64,000 bases of DNA from Paracoccaceae bacterium (GCA_014872815.1 WKFK01000014.1:1-64000); one strand, 5' to 3'; shown: positions 32,996 to 41,588, counted from the stretch's first letter. Translations and numbers: made by a program. Notes: generated by a model from the sequence alone, not told the origin.

Positions 32996-33198
32996 GCTTT
33001 GTTCTCTTGGAGTTCTCGAAACGTAGTCACGAGCGCTGAATCAATGCAACAATCAAAACGAATGCTAGCGTCCACCCTTACAGGGCACACCCGTACTGGC
33101 TTGCGAAAAAAGTACCATAGCAAACGTAAGACTAGCTAACTTGGTCGCGAACGGGCGCGGATGTCGATCACGAGCTCGACTTCCTACCTTGCTGTACT

Positions 33199-33613
33199 CT
33201 AACAACTAAGACAGATCGTGTGGCTATTCGAGAAAAATTTCTCGTCGGGGTGGGCTGATAAAGCTTTTGGATGGGCTTCACCCAACTCTTGGGCGATTTT
33301 CCACATCATCTCAAGATGATCGAAAGCTGGCTTCCAGCACCTAAAGATACGATTTTCAGACCGCTTGGTCTCTATGCGAATTTTATGCAGTGTTTTTTCC
33401 AGCAGTTGTGCGGTTACTTCGCAAGCTGCGAGACACGCATTCTTCTATAGTTTCTTGAACTTGAATGTCCGCAAAGAGGGCTGCAGATGCAGCAATCCAA
33501 AACGGGCTAGTGTCCTCTTTGGGCCGATAGCAACCAGGCGTCGCAATTGCCTCGGATCTCGGCGATGGCCCGTTTTCTAAGTTCGCATTTCTGCTTTTGG
33601 AAGAGAGACTCAC
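33199..33613 (-). pseudogene. Possible degraded gene, frameshifted
   Basis: Two overlapping minus-strand open stretches in different frames together read like one protein. The first (from an ATG at 33613) contains SPFWIAASAALFADIQVQETIEE. The second, entered by a frame change near 33440, continues TAQLLEKTLHKI and then FDHLEMMWKIAQELGEAHPKA, to a TAG at 33199. No single frame covers the region. Family unknown; coding nature is an inference from amino-acid composition. Confidence 0.25.
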
Positions 33614-33816
33614 GAGAGCATAAACGCGCTGAGAAAGCTATTTTCTCTTGATCTGAAAACCTTATGAAGAGCGAAACTTACCCCACATTCTGCCCCACAC
33701 TCCCAAGGCGCTATGTTGCAACGTGATGCCACGATTTACGACCTGTTTCCAATGCAATGAGCAGCAAACAAAAGGGTAGAAGTGCGATTTGCAACAAGTT
33801 GCAATAAGAAGCAGGT

Positions 33817-33833
33817 TCCGTGTGGGGGCACCA
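33817..33833 (+). repeat. 17-bp copy of the tRNA-Thr 3' end (attachment-site relic)
   Basis: TCCGTGTGGGGGCACCA is identical to the last 17 bases of both tRNA-Thr genes; upstream of it the match stops. This is what is left on the far side when an element inserts into the 3' end of a tRNA gene, so it marks the right boundary of the island. Confidence 0.85.
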
Positions 33834-34211
33834 ATTTCAAGAAATATCATGCAATGTTTTTCGGGTTAGGCCGAATGCATTGGTTTGCATTCAATCCGGT
33901 GGCCGGTGGCCCGTAGTTGTTGGTCCCGTTTGAGGTTGCGGATGTGAAACTTTGAAGTTTCCATCGTATGTGGGGGCGTGCAGGCTTGTTGCTTCTAGGA
34001 CTCTACTTCCTAACAGTATCCCCCCAAGTTTTTGCCCGTTTAACTGCCCGCGGGTGGCTTTCCAGACGGCGGATAGATGGGTTTTGACCGCTGTATGGTT
34101 TTAACAACGTGCCGATGTCTGTCGGTGCGGGCCATCAAGAAATTGGCGGCAAAAATACACTGGTTGCGGTTTGTCGGAATAGTGAATTCTACCACTTGTC
34201 GCGGATGTCAT
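33834..34211. other. Intergenic region between the island and the zinc operon
   Basis: 378 bp without a gene, probably the original chromosome downstream of tRNA-Thr. It contains a 7-bp inverted repeat, GAATGCA-TTGGTT-TGCATTC (33873-33892), and near its end the promoter region of zrgA. Confidence 0.5.
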
Positions 34212-34229
34212 GAAATGGAATAACATAAC
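34212..34229 (+). promoter_or_regulatory. Candidate Zur box upstream of the zinc operon
   Basis: GAAATGGAATAACATAAC is close to the alphaproteobacterial Zur consensus as I recall it (GAAATGTTATAACATTTC), an AT-rich near-palindrome. It lies 35 bp before the ATG of a ZrgA-type zinc-uptake gene, exactly where a zinc repressor would block transcription. Its presence also argues against the longer reading that starts at 34210, because the box would then be coding. Confidence 0.65.
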
Positions 34230-34263
34230 AGAATTCTTCCACTTTGTTTTCTGGAGCCCCGCT

Positions 34264-34986
34264 ATGACCCTCAGAACCGTTCTTCTTTGTTCCACCTTGG
34301 CCGCCACAGCACATCCCTTGTTGGCGGAAGAAAAACGCGCGTTGGGAGCGCATGCGCATGGTCATGGCGCTTTGAATATCGCGGTGGAAGGCGCAACGCT
34401 TGCGATGGAGTTGGAAGTTCCGGGATTTGACATCGTTGGCTTTGAGCACGCTGCTGAGAGCGATGCGGACAAAATGGCCGTTAAAAAAGGTGTGACGCAG
34501 CTTTTGGCGGCTGCTGATCTGTTCATTTTGCCTGAAGCCGCGGGCTGTGAGGTGACGTCCGCCGAGGCTGAATTGCACGGAGACGACAGCCATGGCGAAC
34601 ACGGTCATGACGATCATGGGGAACACAAAGAGCATGATAACCATGCAGATCATGATGACGACAAGCATGATCACGATGACCACGAAGATCATAAAGACGA
34701 GCACGCGCACGATGATCATGACGATCACAAAGATGAACACGGCCATGATGATCATGCCCATGACGATCATGATGGGCATGACGACCATGAGGGTGGGGAA
34801 AGCCATTCCGAATTTCATGCGGAATATGCCTTTGCCTGTGCTGACCCCGACAAATTGACCCAAATCGAATTGGCTTACTTTGGTGTTTTCCCCAACGCGG
34901 AAGAGCTGGAGGTGCAGGTTGTGAGTGACGCCGGTGCCAAAAAGGTTGAAGCCAGCGGTGAGGCACCTATCGTACCCTTGAACTGA
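34264..34986 (+). CDS. zrgA: ZrgA-type periplasmic zinc-binding protein (DUF2796, His-rich)
   Basis: 240 aa from the ATG at 34264 (GGAG upstream), with signal peptide MTLRTVLLCSTLAATAHPLLA. The mature part starts EEKRALGAHAHGHGALNIAVEG, the DUF2796 hallmark. Between about residues 108 and 180 there is a long His/Asp/Glu tract (HGEHGHDDHGEH and similar units) made of CAT/GAT codons, suited to bind many zinc ions. C-terminal CADPDKLTQIELAYFGVFPNAEEL is also family-typical. First gene of zrgABCD, behind a Zur-box candidate. In Vibrio this family belongs to the ZrgABCDE zinc importer. Confidence 0.9.
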   Translation: MTLRTVLLCSTLAATAHPLLAEEKRALGAHAHGHGALNIAVEGATLAMELEVPGFDIVGFEHAAESDADKMAVKKGVTQLLAAADLFILPEAAGCEVTSAEAELHGDDSHGEHGHDDHGEHKEHDNHADHDDDKHDHDDHEDHKDEHAHDDHDDHKDEHGHDDHAHDDHDGHDDHEGGESHSEFHAEYAFACADPDKLTQIELAYFGVFPNAEELEVQVVSDAGAKKVEASGEAPIVPLN

Positions 34987-35010
34987 CCTAAAAAGGACGC
35001 GCCTTGGCCG

Positions 35011-35706
35011 ATGACTGCCGCTGTTGAAATCAAAGATGTGGCATTTTCCTGGCGTGGGCGAACGGCGTTTTCCCTTGCGGTGCCAGAGTTTTCGGTGGCC
35101 GCGGGGGACAGGGTCTTCCTGCTTGGGGAAAGTGGTAGCGGGAAATCCACTTTCTTAAGCCTGATCTGCGGGATCAACCTGCCGGACAGGGGCGATGTTG
35201 CCATTGCTGGAACGTCTCTGTCGGACCTCAAGCCCGCTGCGCGCGACAGGTTTCGGGCAGAAAACATCGGCGTGATTTTTCAAATGTTCAATCTGCTGCC
35301 TTACGCCTCGCCACTGGAAAATATCCTGCTTCCGCTGTCCTTTGCGCCAAACCTGCGCCGGCGCATCAAAGAGCCCACTTCCGAAGCCTTGCGCCTTACA
35401 CGGGCGCTTGGCCTTCCGGACGCGCTGGTTTTGCGCGCAGGCACGACGGAATTGAGCATCGGTCAGCAGCAAAGGGTTGCCGCGGCGCGCGCTCTGATTG
35501 GACAGCCCAAGCTGATTTTGGCGGATGAGCCCACGTCATCGCTGGACGCGTCTGCGCAAGAGGCGTTTGTGGCGTTGTTGATGGAACAAGCGGCCGCGGT
35601 CGGCGCGACGCTGATTATGGTGTCACATGATCAACGGCTGGCAGCGCAGTTTGACCGTCAGGTGGATTTGTCCGACATCGCCCAAGTCACGCGGGGGGAT
35701 AGGTGA
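35011..35706 (+). CDS. zrgB: ABC transporter ATP-binding protein of the Zrg zinc system
   Basis: 231 aa, LolD/MacB-type ATPase. Walker A GESGSGKS, Q-loop FQMFNLLPYASPLENI, signature LSIGQQQRVAAARAL, Walker B LILADEPTSSLD, H-loop VSHDQ. Follows zrgA after 24 nt and overlaps the permease gene by one base (TGATG), so translation is coupled. It powers the ZrgC permease. Confidence 0.88.
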   Translation: MTAAVEIKDVAFSWRGRTAFSLAVPEFSVAAGDRVFLLGESGSGKSTFLSLICGINLPDRGDVAIAGTSLSDLKPAARDRFRAENIGVIFQMFNLLPYASPLENILLPLSFAPNLRRRIKEPTSEALRLTRALGLPDALVLRAGTTELSIGQQQRVAAARALIGQPKLILADEPTSSLDASAQEAFVALLMEQAAAVGATLIMVSHDQRLAAQFDRQVDLSDIAQVTRGDR

Positions 35707-36953
35707 TGCTGTTGCGTCTGGCGTTCAAATCCCTGGTGAGTCGTCTGCTGACGGTGAGTTTGACGGTGTTTGCGATTGCTTTGTCGGTGGCTCTGTTTCT
35801 GGGCGTCGAGAAGGTGCGCACCGGTGCCAAGACCAGTTTCGCGGACACCATTTCCGGCGCGGACTTGATTGTGGGCGCGCGGTCGGGTGGGGTGCAGCTT
35901 TTGCTGTACTCGGTGTTCCGGGTGGGCAACGCGACAAACAATGTCACGTGGCAGAGCTATCAGGACATTGCGGCCCACAAAGACGTTGATTGGATTGTGC
36001 CCTTGTCGCTGGGCGACAGTCACAAGGGATTTCGTGTACTGGGTACCACTGCCGCGTTTTTTGACCGCTATAAATATCGTGGCGGGCGCGACGTGTCCTT
36101 TGCCGAAGGGCAGGCTTTTGACGATCTGTTTGACGCGGTGGTCGGGGCCGATGTGGCCGCGGAGCTTGGCTATGCACTGGGCGACGAGATTGTCGTGGCC
36201 CATGGCGTGGCTTCTTTCACGGAGCATGACGACAAGCCGTTTACGATCTCCGGTGTGCTGCAGAAAACCGGGACGCCAGTGGATCGCACGGTGTTTGTCA
36301 GCCTGGAGGCGATTGAGGCGATCCATATCGACTGGCAGGGCGGTGGGCGGTCGCAAAACACCATCAGCGCGGATGAAGTTCGCCAGATGGAGTTGACCCC
36401 CAAAGCCGTCACAGCGGCTTTGGTTGGGGTGTCTTCACGGCTCAAGATATTCGGGGTGCAGCGTTGGGTGAATGACTACGCTGAGGAGCCGTTATTGGCG
36501 ATCCTACCCGGTGTGGCGCTAAGCGAATTGTGGAGCCTGATTGGCGTGGCGGAGACCGCGCTTGTTGGGGTGTCGGTCATGGTGGTTGTGACGGCGCTTT
36601 TGGGCATGGTGGCGATGATCTTCTCCGGGTTAAATGAAAGGCGACGGGAAATGGCGCTGTTGCGGGCGATTGGTGCGCGACCGCGGACCATTTTTGGGCT
36701 TTTGACCTTGGAAGCGGCATTGATGAGTTTGGTGGCGGTCTTCCTGGGCGTGGCCCTGCTTTACACGGGATTGTTTGTTGCGCGTTCCTATGTTGATGCG
36801 GCATTTGGTCTGTATCTGGAGATCACATGGCCTTCGGCGCGTGAATATCTTGTGTTGGCGGTGGTGGTCGCGGCTGGAACTCTGGTGAGCCTGATACCGG
36901 CCTTGCGGGCCTATTTCATGTCGCTTGCAGATGGGATGCAAGTGCGCAGCTGA
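35706..36953 (+). CDS. zrgC: FtsX-family permease of the Zrg zinc system
   Basis: 415 aa from the ATG at 35706, overlapping the zrgB stop. One N-terminal helix (LTVSLTVFAIALSVALFLGV), a large periplasmic domain (about residues 40-270) and three C-terminal helices with LNERRREMALLRAIGARPRTIFGLL, the FtsX/MacB signature loop. Such permeases usually work mechanically from the periplasm; here the partners are the zinc protein ZrgA and a DUF3299 protein. Confidence 0.88.
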   Translation: MLLRLAFKSLVSRLLTVSLTVFAIALSVALFLGVEKVRTGAKTSFADTISGADLIVGARSGGVQLLLYSVFRVGNATNNVTWQSYQDIAAHKDVDWIVPLSLGDSHKGFRVLGTTAAFFDRYKYRGGRDVSFAEGQAFDDLFDAVVGADVAAELGYALGDEIVVAHGVASFTEHDDKPFTISGVLQKTGTPVDRTVFVSLEAIEAIHIDWQGGGRSQNTISADEVRQMELTPKAVTAALVGVSSRLKIFGVQRWVNDYAEEPLLAILPGVALSELWSLIGVAETALVGVSVMVVVTALLGMVAMIFSGLNERRREMALLRAIGARPRTIFGLLTLEAALMSLVAVFLGVALLYTGLFVARSYVDAAFGLYLEITWPSAREYLVLAVVVAAGTLVSLIPALRAYFMSLADGMQVRS

Positions 36954-36976
36954 TGCAGGCAAAAGGGGAGATCGAC

Positions 36977-37489
36977 ATGCTAACTCGCCGAGGTTTTATG
37001 GGGGCAAGCGCAGCAGCATTTGCCACTGTGACTGCGACGCCGGTCTTTGCGCGTGGTATTGTCGATCTGGATTGGGCGGACCTCATCCCAGAGGGAGACA
37101 CCGGTACGCTGATGGAGCAGCTGCGCGGAATTGGCGTGGTGGAGCACGGTCAGTTGACCACCGGATTTGAGCAGGTTGCAGCCAGCGGCGTGACCGAAAG
37201 CTACAACGGCAAAACTGTGCGCCTGCCGGGATTTGTCGTGCCTTTGGATTTCAGCTCTACTGGTGTCACAGAGTTCATTCTTGCGCCTTTTGTGGGCGCC
37301 TGTATCCACGTTCCGCCACCGCCAGCCAACCAGCTTGTCTTGGTCACCGCCAAGAAACCCTACATGATGGGCGATCTGTTCGACCCGGTGGAGGTGACGG
37401 GCACTTTTGGGACAGCGGCGACCAGCACGGATCTTGCGGAAATCGGTTACACGCTGAGTGAAGCCAAGGTGCGCGCCTATACAGGCTAG
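36977..37489 (+). CDS. zrgD: DUF3299 protein of the Zrg zinc system (Tat signal)
   Basis: 170 aa from the ATG at 36977 with GGGGAGA upstream; an ATG at 36953 overlaps the zrgC stop and is an alternative. N-terminus LTRRGFMGASAAAFATV is a twin-arginine signal ending near VFARG. The mature part has KTVRLPGFVVPLDF and VGACIHVPPPPANQ, the DUF3299 core with a Cys-x-His pair that may bind metal. Last gene of the operon. A fifth gene (ZrgE-like) is not present. Confidence 0.85.
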   Translation: MLTRRGFMGASAAAFATVTATPVFARGIVDLDWADLIPEGDTGTLMEQLRGIGVVEHGQLTTGFEQVAASGVTESYNGKTVRLPGFVVPLDFSSTGVTEFILAPFVGACIHVPPPPANQLVLVTAKKPYMMGDLFDPVEVTGTFGTAATSTDLAEIGYTLSEAKVRAYTG

Positions 37490-37652
37490 CCGCCAAGAGA
37501 CCTCTTTGGCGCGTAGCCTCTGAACGGTTCCACATTGAGTTCAAAAATATGCTCGTGACGGCATGAAGCAAAGAACAACGCGCGAGTGTCTTTGTGTCTA
37601 GGTCGGGAGAGCGGCGCTTTGCGTGGCTGAAAGACGCCTCACCCCTGCACGG

Positions 37653-38552
37653 TCAGGTCGCAGTTGCTGCCAATGGCACGTTACCCGGCCGCTGCATACT
37701 GGGTGGGATGCCAAATTTACGGGAATACTCGCGGCTGAATTGGGTGGGGCTTTCGTAGCCAACACCATAGGCCGCCGCGGCGACCGAAGCGTTTTCCGAC
37801 ACCAATAGTCTCCGCGCCTCTAACAGGCGGAGCTCTTTTTGATATTGCAGCGGGGTTGTCGCGGTGACGGAGCGGAAATGCTCGTGAAACGCGGACAGGC
37901 TCATGCCGCATTCCGAGGCGAGATCCGCGACGGGAAGGTTTGTTTTGTAGTTGGCGCGCATGGTTGCGATGGCTTGCGCAATGCGGCTCGCTGGGCTTTC
38001 TTGATTGAGCAGTTGGCGCAACATGCCGCCATGGTGCGCGCGCAGCAGGCGGAAGTGGATTTCACGCAAGACCAAGGGCGCAAGCGAACGGGCCTCAATT
38101 GGGTCTTTGGATAGATTGAACAGGCGGTGGATGGCGTCAATCAACGCCGCGTCGGAGGCTGCGGCGTTGAGGGCGTGGGCGCTTTCGGAGCCCTCGAAGT
38201 CAGCCAGTTCGTCCTGCATGCTGCGTGCCATGGCGAGGTCCAACCGCAAGGCCAGTGCCGTGTAGGGCGCATCCGGACTGGCCTGCATCACAGCGGCTTC
38301 AACGGGAATGGCGTGGCTGACGATGAGCGTGTCTCCGGCGCTGTAGCGGACAACGCGCCCGTTTACATGCGCTTCTTTGGCGCCTTGCAGTACGAGACAC
38401 ATGATGGGTTCATAAAATGAGGCGGCGCACTCTGTGGTTTGGGTTTGGGCAAAAGCAAATAGACCGTCCACACCGGTGGCACATCCAGTGCCCAGTGTTC
38501 CAGTTTTCTCGACCAGATCAGACACGTCTGAGATCAGAGTTTTGGGTATCAT
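37653..38552 (-). CDS. AraC-family transcriptional regulator (AraC_N type)
   Basis: 299 aa. The N-terminal cupin-like part contains YEPIMCLVLQGAKEAHVNG and SHAIPVEAAV, typical of PF06719. The C-terminus has two helix-turn-helix units: VADLASECGMSLSAFHEHFRSV and AAYGVGYESPTQFSREYSRKFG. It is divergent from the molybdenum hydroxylase genes with a 388-bp spacer and likely controls them in response to an aldehyde or aromatic substrate; this is inference from position. Confidence 0.88.
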   Translation of the reverse strand: MIPKTLISDVSDLVEKTGTLGTGCATGVDGLFAFAQTQTTECAASFYEPIMCLVLQGAKEAHVNGRVVRYSAGDTLIVSHAIPVEAAVMQASPDAPYTALALRLDLAMARSMQDELADFEGSESAHALNAAASDAALIDAIHRLFNLSKDPIEARSLAPLVLREIHFRLLRAHHGGMLRQLLNQESPASRIAQAIATMRANYKTNLPVADLASECGMSLSAFHEHFRSVTATTPLQYQKELRLLEARRLLVSENASVAAAAYGVGYESPTQFSREYSRKFGIPPSMQRPGNVPLAATAT

Positions 38553-38940
38553 GTCGCGGCCTCCTTTGCCTTGAGAACATAGTGGTTTGGCCGGGGGCTG
38601 GCATTCACAAAGATGTCAGTCTGGAGGATTGGGCAGATCATTTGGAGGATCGGGCACGGCGGTTGAGTACCGGTGGGCTAGATTGGGGGCAGAAGGACGG
38701 AGAGGCCCCATCATGTCACACACCCGGATTGTTGTTTGCACCAAACAAGGTGGTCGAGCGCTTGAAGCCGCGAAGCTTCTGTCCGGCACAATAGGGAGCA
38801 GCCGCGCTTGGAGGCGCGGAGTGGTCCGAGCGGTACCTTCAGCCGTAATCGATCCATCGGATCGGAAATAGAACAAGGGCAGCCGCAAGACACAGGCTGC
38901 CATAACGCGTTTTTCGTAGCGAACAGGGAGACCTAGAGCC
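38553..38940. promoter_or_regulatory. Divergent control region between the AraC gene and iorAB
   Basis: 388 bp. Contains a small possible gene (38713-38871) and a short inverted repeat GATCC-ATC-GGATC at 38852-38864. Promoters for both divergent units must lie here; I cannot assign them with confidence. Confidence 0.4.
38713..38871 (+). CDS. Possible small protein, unknown
   Basis: 52 codons starting MSHTRIVVCTKQGGRALEAA with GGAGAGG 8 nt upstream. The beginning, with its single cysteine, looks loosely like the start of small metal-binding proteins, but the second half (SSRAWRRGVVRAVPSAVI) does not look conserved. It may be a truncated gene. Confidence 0.25.
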   Translation: MSHTRIVVCTKQGGRALEAAKLLSGTIGSSRAWRRGVVRAVPSAVIDPSDRK

Positions 38941-39405
38941 ATGGCAATTTCACTTAAGTTGAACGGGGAGACCCATACGGTTGAGGCCGAACCGGGCACA
39001 CCGCTGTTGTGGGTGATCCGGGATGAGTTGAAGCTCACCGGGACAAAATTCGGGTGCGGGGTTGCGTCCTGCGGGGCCTGCACGGTGCATATGGATGGTG
39101 AGCCGGTGCGGTCCTGTCAGACGTATATTGAAGACGTCGAGGACGCCGAAATCACCACCATCGAGAAAATGGAAGAAGACAAAGTGGGCGCGGCAGTGCA
39201 GCAGGCCTGGCGTGAACTGGATGTGGTGCAGTGCGGATATTGCCAGTCCGGCCAAATCATGAGCGCGGTTGGTCTGTTGCGCGAAAATGCGACCCCGACC
39301 GCCGAGGAGGTTGACGACTACATGTACGGCAACGCCTGCCGCTGTGCCACTTATCAACGTATTCGAGCAGGCGTATTGCGCGCGTCTGAAATTCTGGAGG
39401 CTTGA
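38941..39405 (+). CDS. iorA: 2Fe-2S subunit of a molybdenum hydroxylase (isoquinoline 1-oxidoreductase alpha-like)
   Basis: 154 aa. Plant-type 2Fe-2S ligands C39, C44, C47, C59 and a second cluster with C98, C101, C133, C135 (QCGYCQSGQ, ACRCATYQR). It passes electrons from the molybdenum subunit encoded next, probably to a membrane acceptor, because no FAD subunit is encoded here. The stop overlaps the leader of the large-subunit gene (5-nt gap). The substrate is unknown; aldehydes or N-heteroaromatics are typical. Confidence 0.9.
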   Translation: MAISLKLNGETHTVEAEPGTPLLWVIRDELKLTGTKFGCGVASCGACTVHMDGEPVRSCQTYIEDVEDAEITTIEKMEEDKVGAAVQQAWRELDVVQCGYCQSGQIMSAVGLLRENATPTAEEVDDYMYGNACRCATYQRIRAGVLRASEILEA

Positions 39406-39410
39406 GAGAT

Positions 39411-41588
39411 ATGACAGCCAATATTTCCCGTCGTGGATTTTTGAAATCTGCCGCTGCCGCCGCTGCTGTATTGTATGTGGGGGCGACGCCGGATGGTGCT
39501 GCCGCTGCCGGGTCATCAGATGCGATGCTCAACCCGTTTGTGAAGATCGACAGTGATGGCAATGTCATTGCGATCATTAAACATTTCGAGAAAGGGCAGG
39601 GGCCAGCCACCGGCCTTTCAACGTTGATTGCGGAAGAGCTTGGCGTGACCATGGAGCAGATTGGCTATGAGTTCGCGCCCTCTGATCCGCAGGTCTATAA
39701 CAACCTGTTTTTTGGACCGTTCCAGGGCACAGGTGGCTCGACCGCCATGGCCAACTCCTGGATGCAATACCGCACCGCTGGCGCAAATGCGCGTGAGATG
39801 CTGATCAAGGCGGCGGCGCAAGCCTGGGGCATGGATGCTGCGGGCTTGGACATTCAGAAAGGCATGGTCACTGGCGGCGGTAAATCCGCGCCACTTGGTG
39901 AGTTCGTTGCCGCGGCAGCTGAGATTGCGCCGTCGGAAACGCCGCGTTTGCGGGATCAATCCGAGTGGAAAATCATCGGCAATGAAGCCACGCGGCGTCT
40001 GGACAGCTCGATCAAAGTCAATGGTCAGGCCAAGTTTGGCATGGACGTGCATTTGCCCAATCAGATGGTGGTGATGATCAAACGCACACCCCAACGCGGC
40101 GGCGTGGTCGCTGGATTTGATGACAGCGCAGCCAAGGACGTCAAAGGCTATATCATGGCGATGCCGCTGCCAACCAAACACGGTGTGGCGGTTTATGCGG
40201 AGAACACCTGGGCGGCGATGCAGGCGCGTGCGGTGATTGAGGTGGACTGGGATATGTCCGCTGCTGAGACCCGCTCTTCGCAGGAAATTCGGGATGAGAT
40301 CATGGCCGCGTTGGACGCGACGCCGGTTTATAATGTGAATAAGGCGGATGCGATGGCTGTTACGTCGGCGGTCGATGCGGCGGCGCAGGTGGTCGAGAAG
40401 ACCTTTTACTTCCCACTACTGGCCCATGCGCCAATGGAGCCGATGAACTGCACCATTGAGCAGACCGCGGAAGGCGATATTGTTCTGCATGACGGCGCGC
40501 AAATGCCAACCGGGCCGCATATGGCGTATCAGCAGATCTTTGACCTTCCTGCAGAGAAAATTCACATCAAAACGATGCTGACCGGTGGGTCCTTTGGTCG
40601 TCGGGCGACACCGGATGCGGATTACCAGGTGGAGGCCGGCTTGGCCTTTGTGATGACCGACCGGTCTCGTCCGGTGAAACTTGTCTGGGACCGTGAAGAC
40701 GACATTCGTGGCGGCTATTACCGTCCAGCGACCGGGCACAAGGTGCGTGTTGGTCTGGATGCAGATGGCAAGATTGCCGCCTGGGAACATCAAGTTGCCG
40801 GGCAATCGATCATGAAAGGCACGGCGTTTGAGGCGTTTTCGGTCAAAGATGGCGTGGACCATTCCACGGTCGAAGGCCTGGCTGATAGCCCGTATGTCAT
40901 TCCGAACATGGCGGTTGGCTTGACCGACACGGAGAAAGCCACGTCGGTGTTGTGGTGGCGCTCTGTGGGGCACACGCACACCGCCTATGTGATGGAAGTC
41001 ATGATGGATATGGCCGCAAAGGCCGCCGGTCGTGATCCGGTGGAGTTCCGCCTGGCTTACCTGGAAGGTGGTGACAAAGACGCGCAACGCAAGGCGGGCG
41101 TGTTGAAACTCGCGGCAGAGAAAGGCAACTGGGGCAACCCGGCGGCGGGGAACGTTCAGGGCGTCGCGGTGCACAAGTCCTTTGGGTCTTTTGTGGCCGA
41201 GGTCGTTGAAGTCTCAGGCACCCCTGACGATGGCATCCAGATCGAGAAAGTCACGGCAGCGGTGGATTGCGGCATTGCGGTGAACCCGGATGTGATCCGG
41301 GCGCAGACCGAGGGCGCGATTGGCTATGGCATTGGGCACGCAATGCGGGACCAGATCACGCTGGACGGCGGGGCGGTGGAGCAATCCAATTTCCCCGATT
41401 ACGAGCCGCTGCGGATTTCTGACATCAAGTCAATCGAAACGCATATTGTTCCGTCCGCAGAAGCACCAACTGGCATCGGCGAGCCGGGCACGCCGCCATC
41501 AGCACCTGCGCTCGCCAATGCGATTGCACAGTTGGATGTACAGGTCGCGGAACTGCCCATGAGTGAAAACGGCGTGGCTTTCGCCTAA
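39411..41588 (+). CDS. iorB: Molybdopterin subunit of an isoquinoline 1-oxidoreductase-like enzyme (Tat signal)
   Basis: 725 aa from the ATG at 39411 with GGAGG upstream. Tat signal SRRGFLKSAAAAAAVL; mature enzyme periplasmic and co-exported with the small subunit. Family motifs: GGSTAMANSW, HAPMEPMNC, GGSFGRRATPD, WWRSVGHTHTAYVMEV and GIGEPGTPPSAPALANAI, in which the glutamate is the catalytic base of the xanthine oxidase family. No maturation gene (XdhC-like) is adjacent. Confidence 0.9.
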   Translation: MTANISRRGFLKSAAAAAAVLYVGATPDGAAAAGSSDAMLNPFVKIDSDGNVIAIIKHFEKGQGPATGLSTLIAEELGVTMEQIGYEFAPSDPQVYNNLFFGPFQGTGGSTAMANSWMQYRTAGANAREMLIKAAAQAWGMDAAGLDIQKGMVTGGGKSAPLGEFVAAAAEIAPSETPRLRDQSEWKIIGNEATRRLDSSIKVNGQAKFGMDVHLPNQMVVMIKRTPQRGGVVAGFDDSAAKDVKGYIMAMPLPTKHGVAVYAENTWAAMQARAVIEVDWDMSAAETRSSQEIRDEIMAALDATPVYNVNKADAMAVTSAVDAAAQVVEKTFYFPLLAHAPMEPMNCTIEQTAEGDIVLHDGAQMPTGPHMAYQQIFDLPAEKIHIKTMLTGGSFGRRATPDADYQVEAGLAFVMTDRSRPVKLVWDREDDIRGGYYRPATGHKVRVGLDADGKIAAWEHQVAGQSIMKGTAFEAFSVKDGVDHSTVEGLADSPYVIPNMAVGLTDTEKATSVLWWRSVGHTHTAYVMEVMMDMAAKAAGRDPVEFRLAYLEGGDKDAQRKAGVLKLAAEKGNWGNPAAGNVQGVAVHKSFGSFVAEVVEVSGTPDDGIQIEKVTAAVDCGIAVNPDVIRAQTEGAIGYGIGHAMRDQITLDGGAVEQSNFPDYEPLRISDIKSIETHIVPSAEAPTGIGEPGTPPSAPALANAIAQLDVQVAELPMSENGVAFA

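Larger units (their letters stand above)
32713..33816. other. Decayed region at the right end of segment B
   Basis: 1.1 kb with no intact gene. It contains a tRNA-Arg-like 3' half (32941-32995), a possible frameshifted gene on the minus strand (33199-33613) and an ACCCCACA-CCCCACAC motif (33680-33702). The mix of fragments looks like the scar of earlier insertions and deletions. Confidence 0.5.
27416..33833. mobile_element. Accessory segment B (about 6.4 kb) between tRNA-Thr copy 2 and a 17-bp tRNA 3' end copy
   Basis: Left edge is the complete tRNA-Thr gene, right edge TCCGTGTGGGGGCACCA at 33817-33833, the classic intact-tRNA/3'-fragment pair left by tRNA-site integration. Cargo: a small anchored acidic protein, an RTX glycosidase-like protein and two small unknown genes, followed by about 1 kb of decayed sequence. 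No integrase gene remains. Similar ACCCCACA-CCCCACAC motif pairs lie just inside each end (27472-27492 and 33680-33702). Confidence 0.7.

Noticed and set aside
32782-33039. 85-codon plus frame in the decayed end of segment B
   Set aside because: It reads through the tRNA-Arg-like fragment, lacks a ribosome site and looks like no known protein.
34189-34863. A 224-codon minus frame that looks like a highly hydrophobic membrane protein rich in Met, Ile and Val
   Set aside because: It is the complement of the CAT/GAT codons of the zrgA His/Asp tract; ATG/ATC runs arise automatically. The plus-strand gene has a signal peptide and family match.
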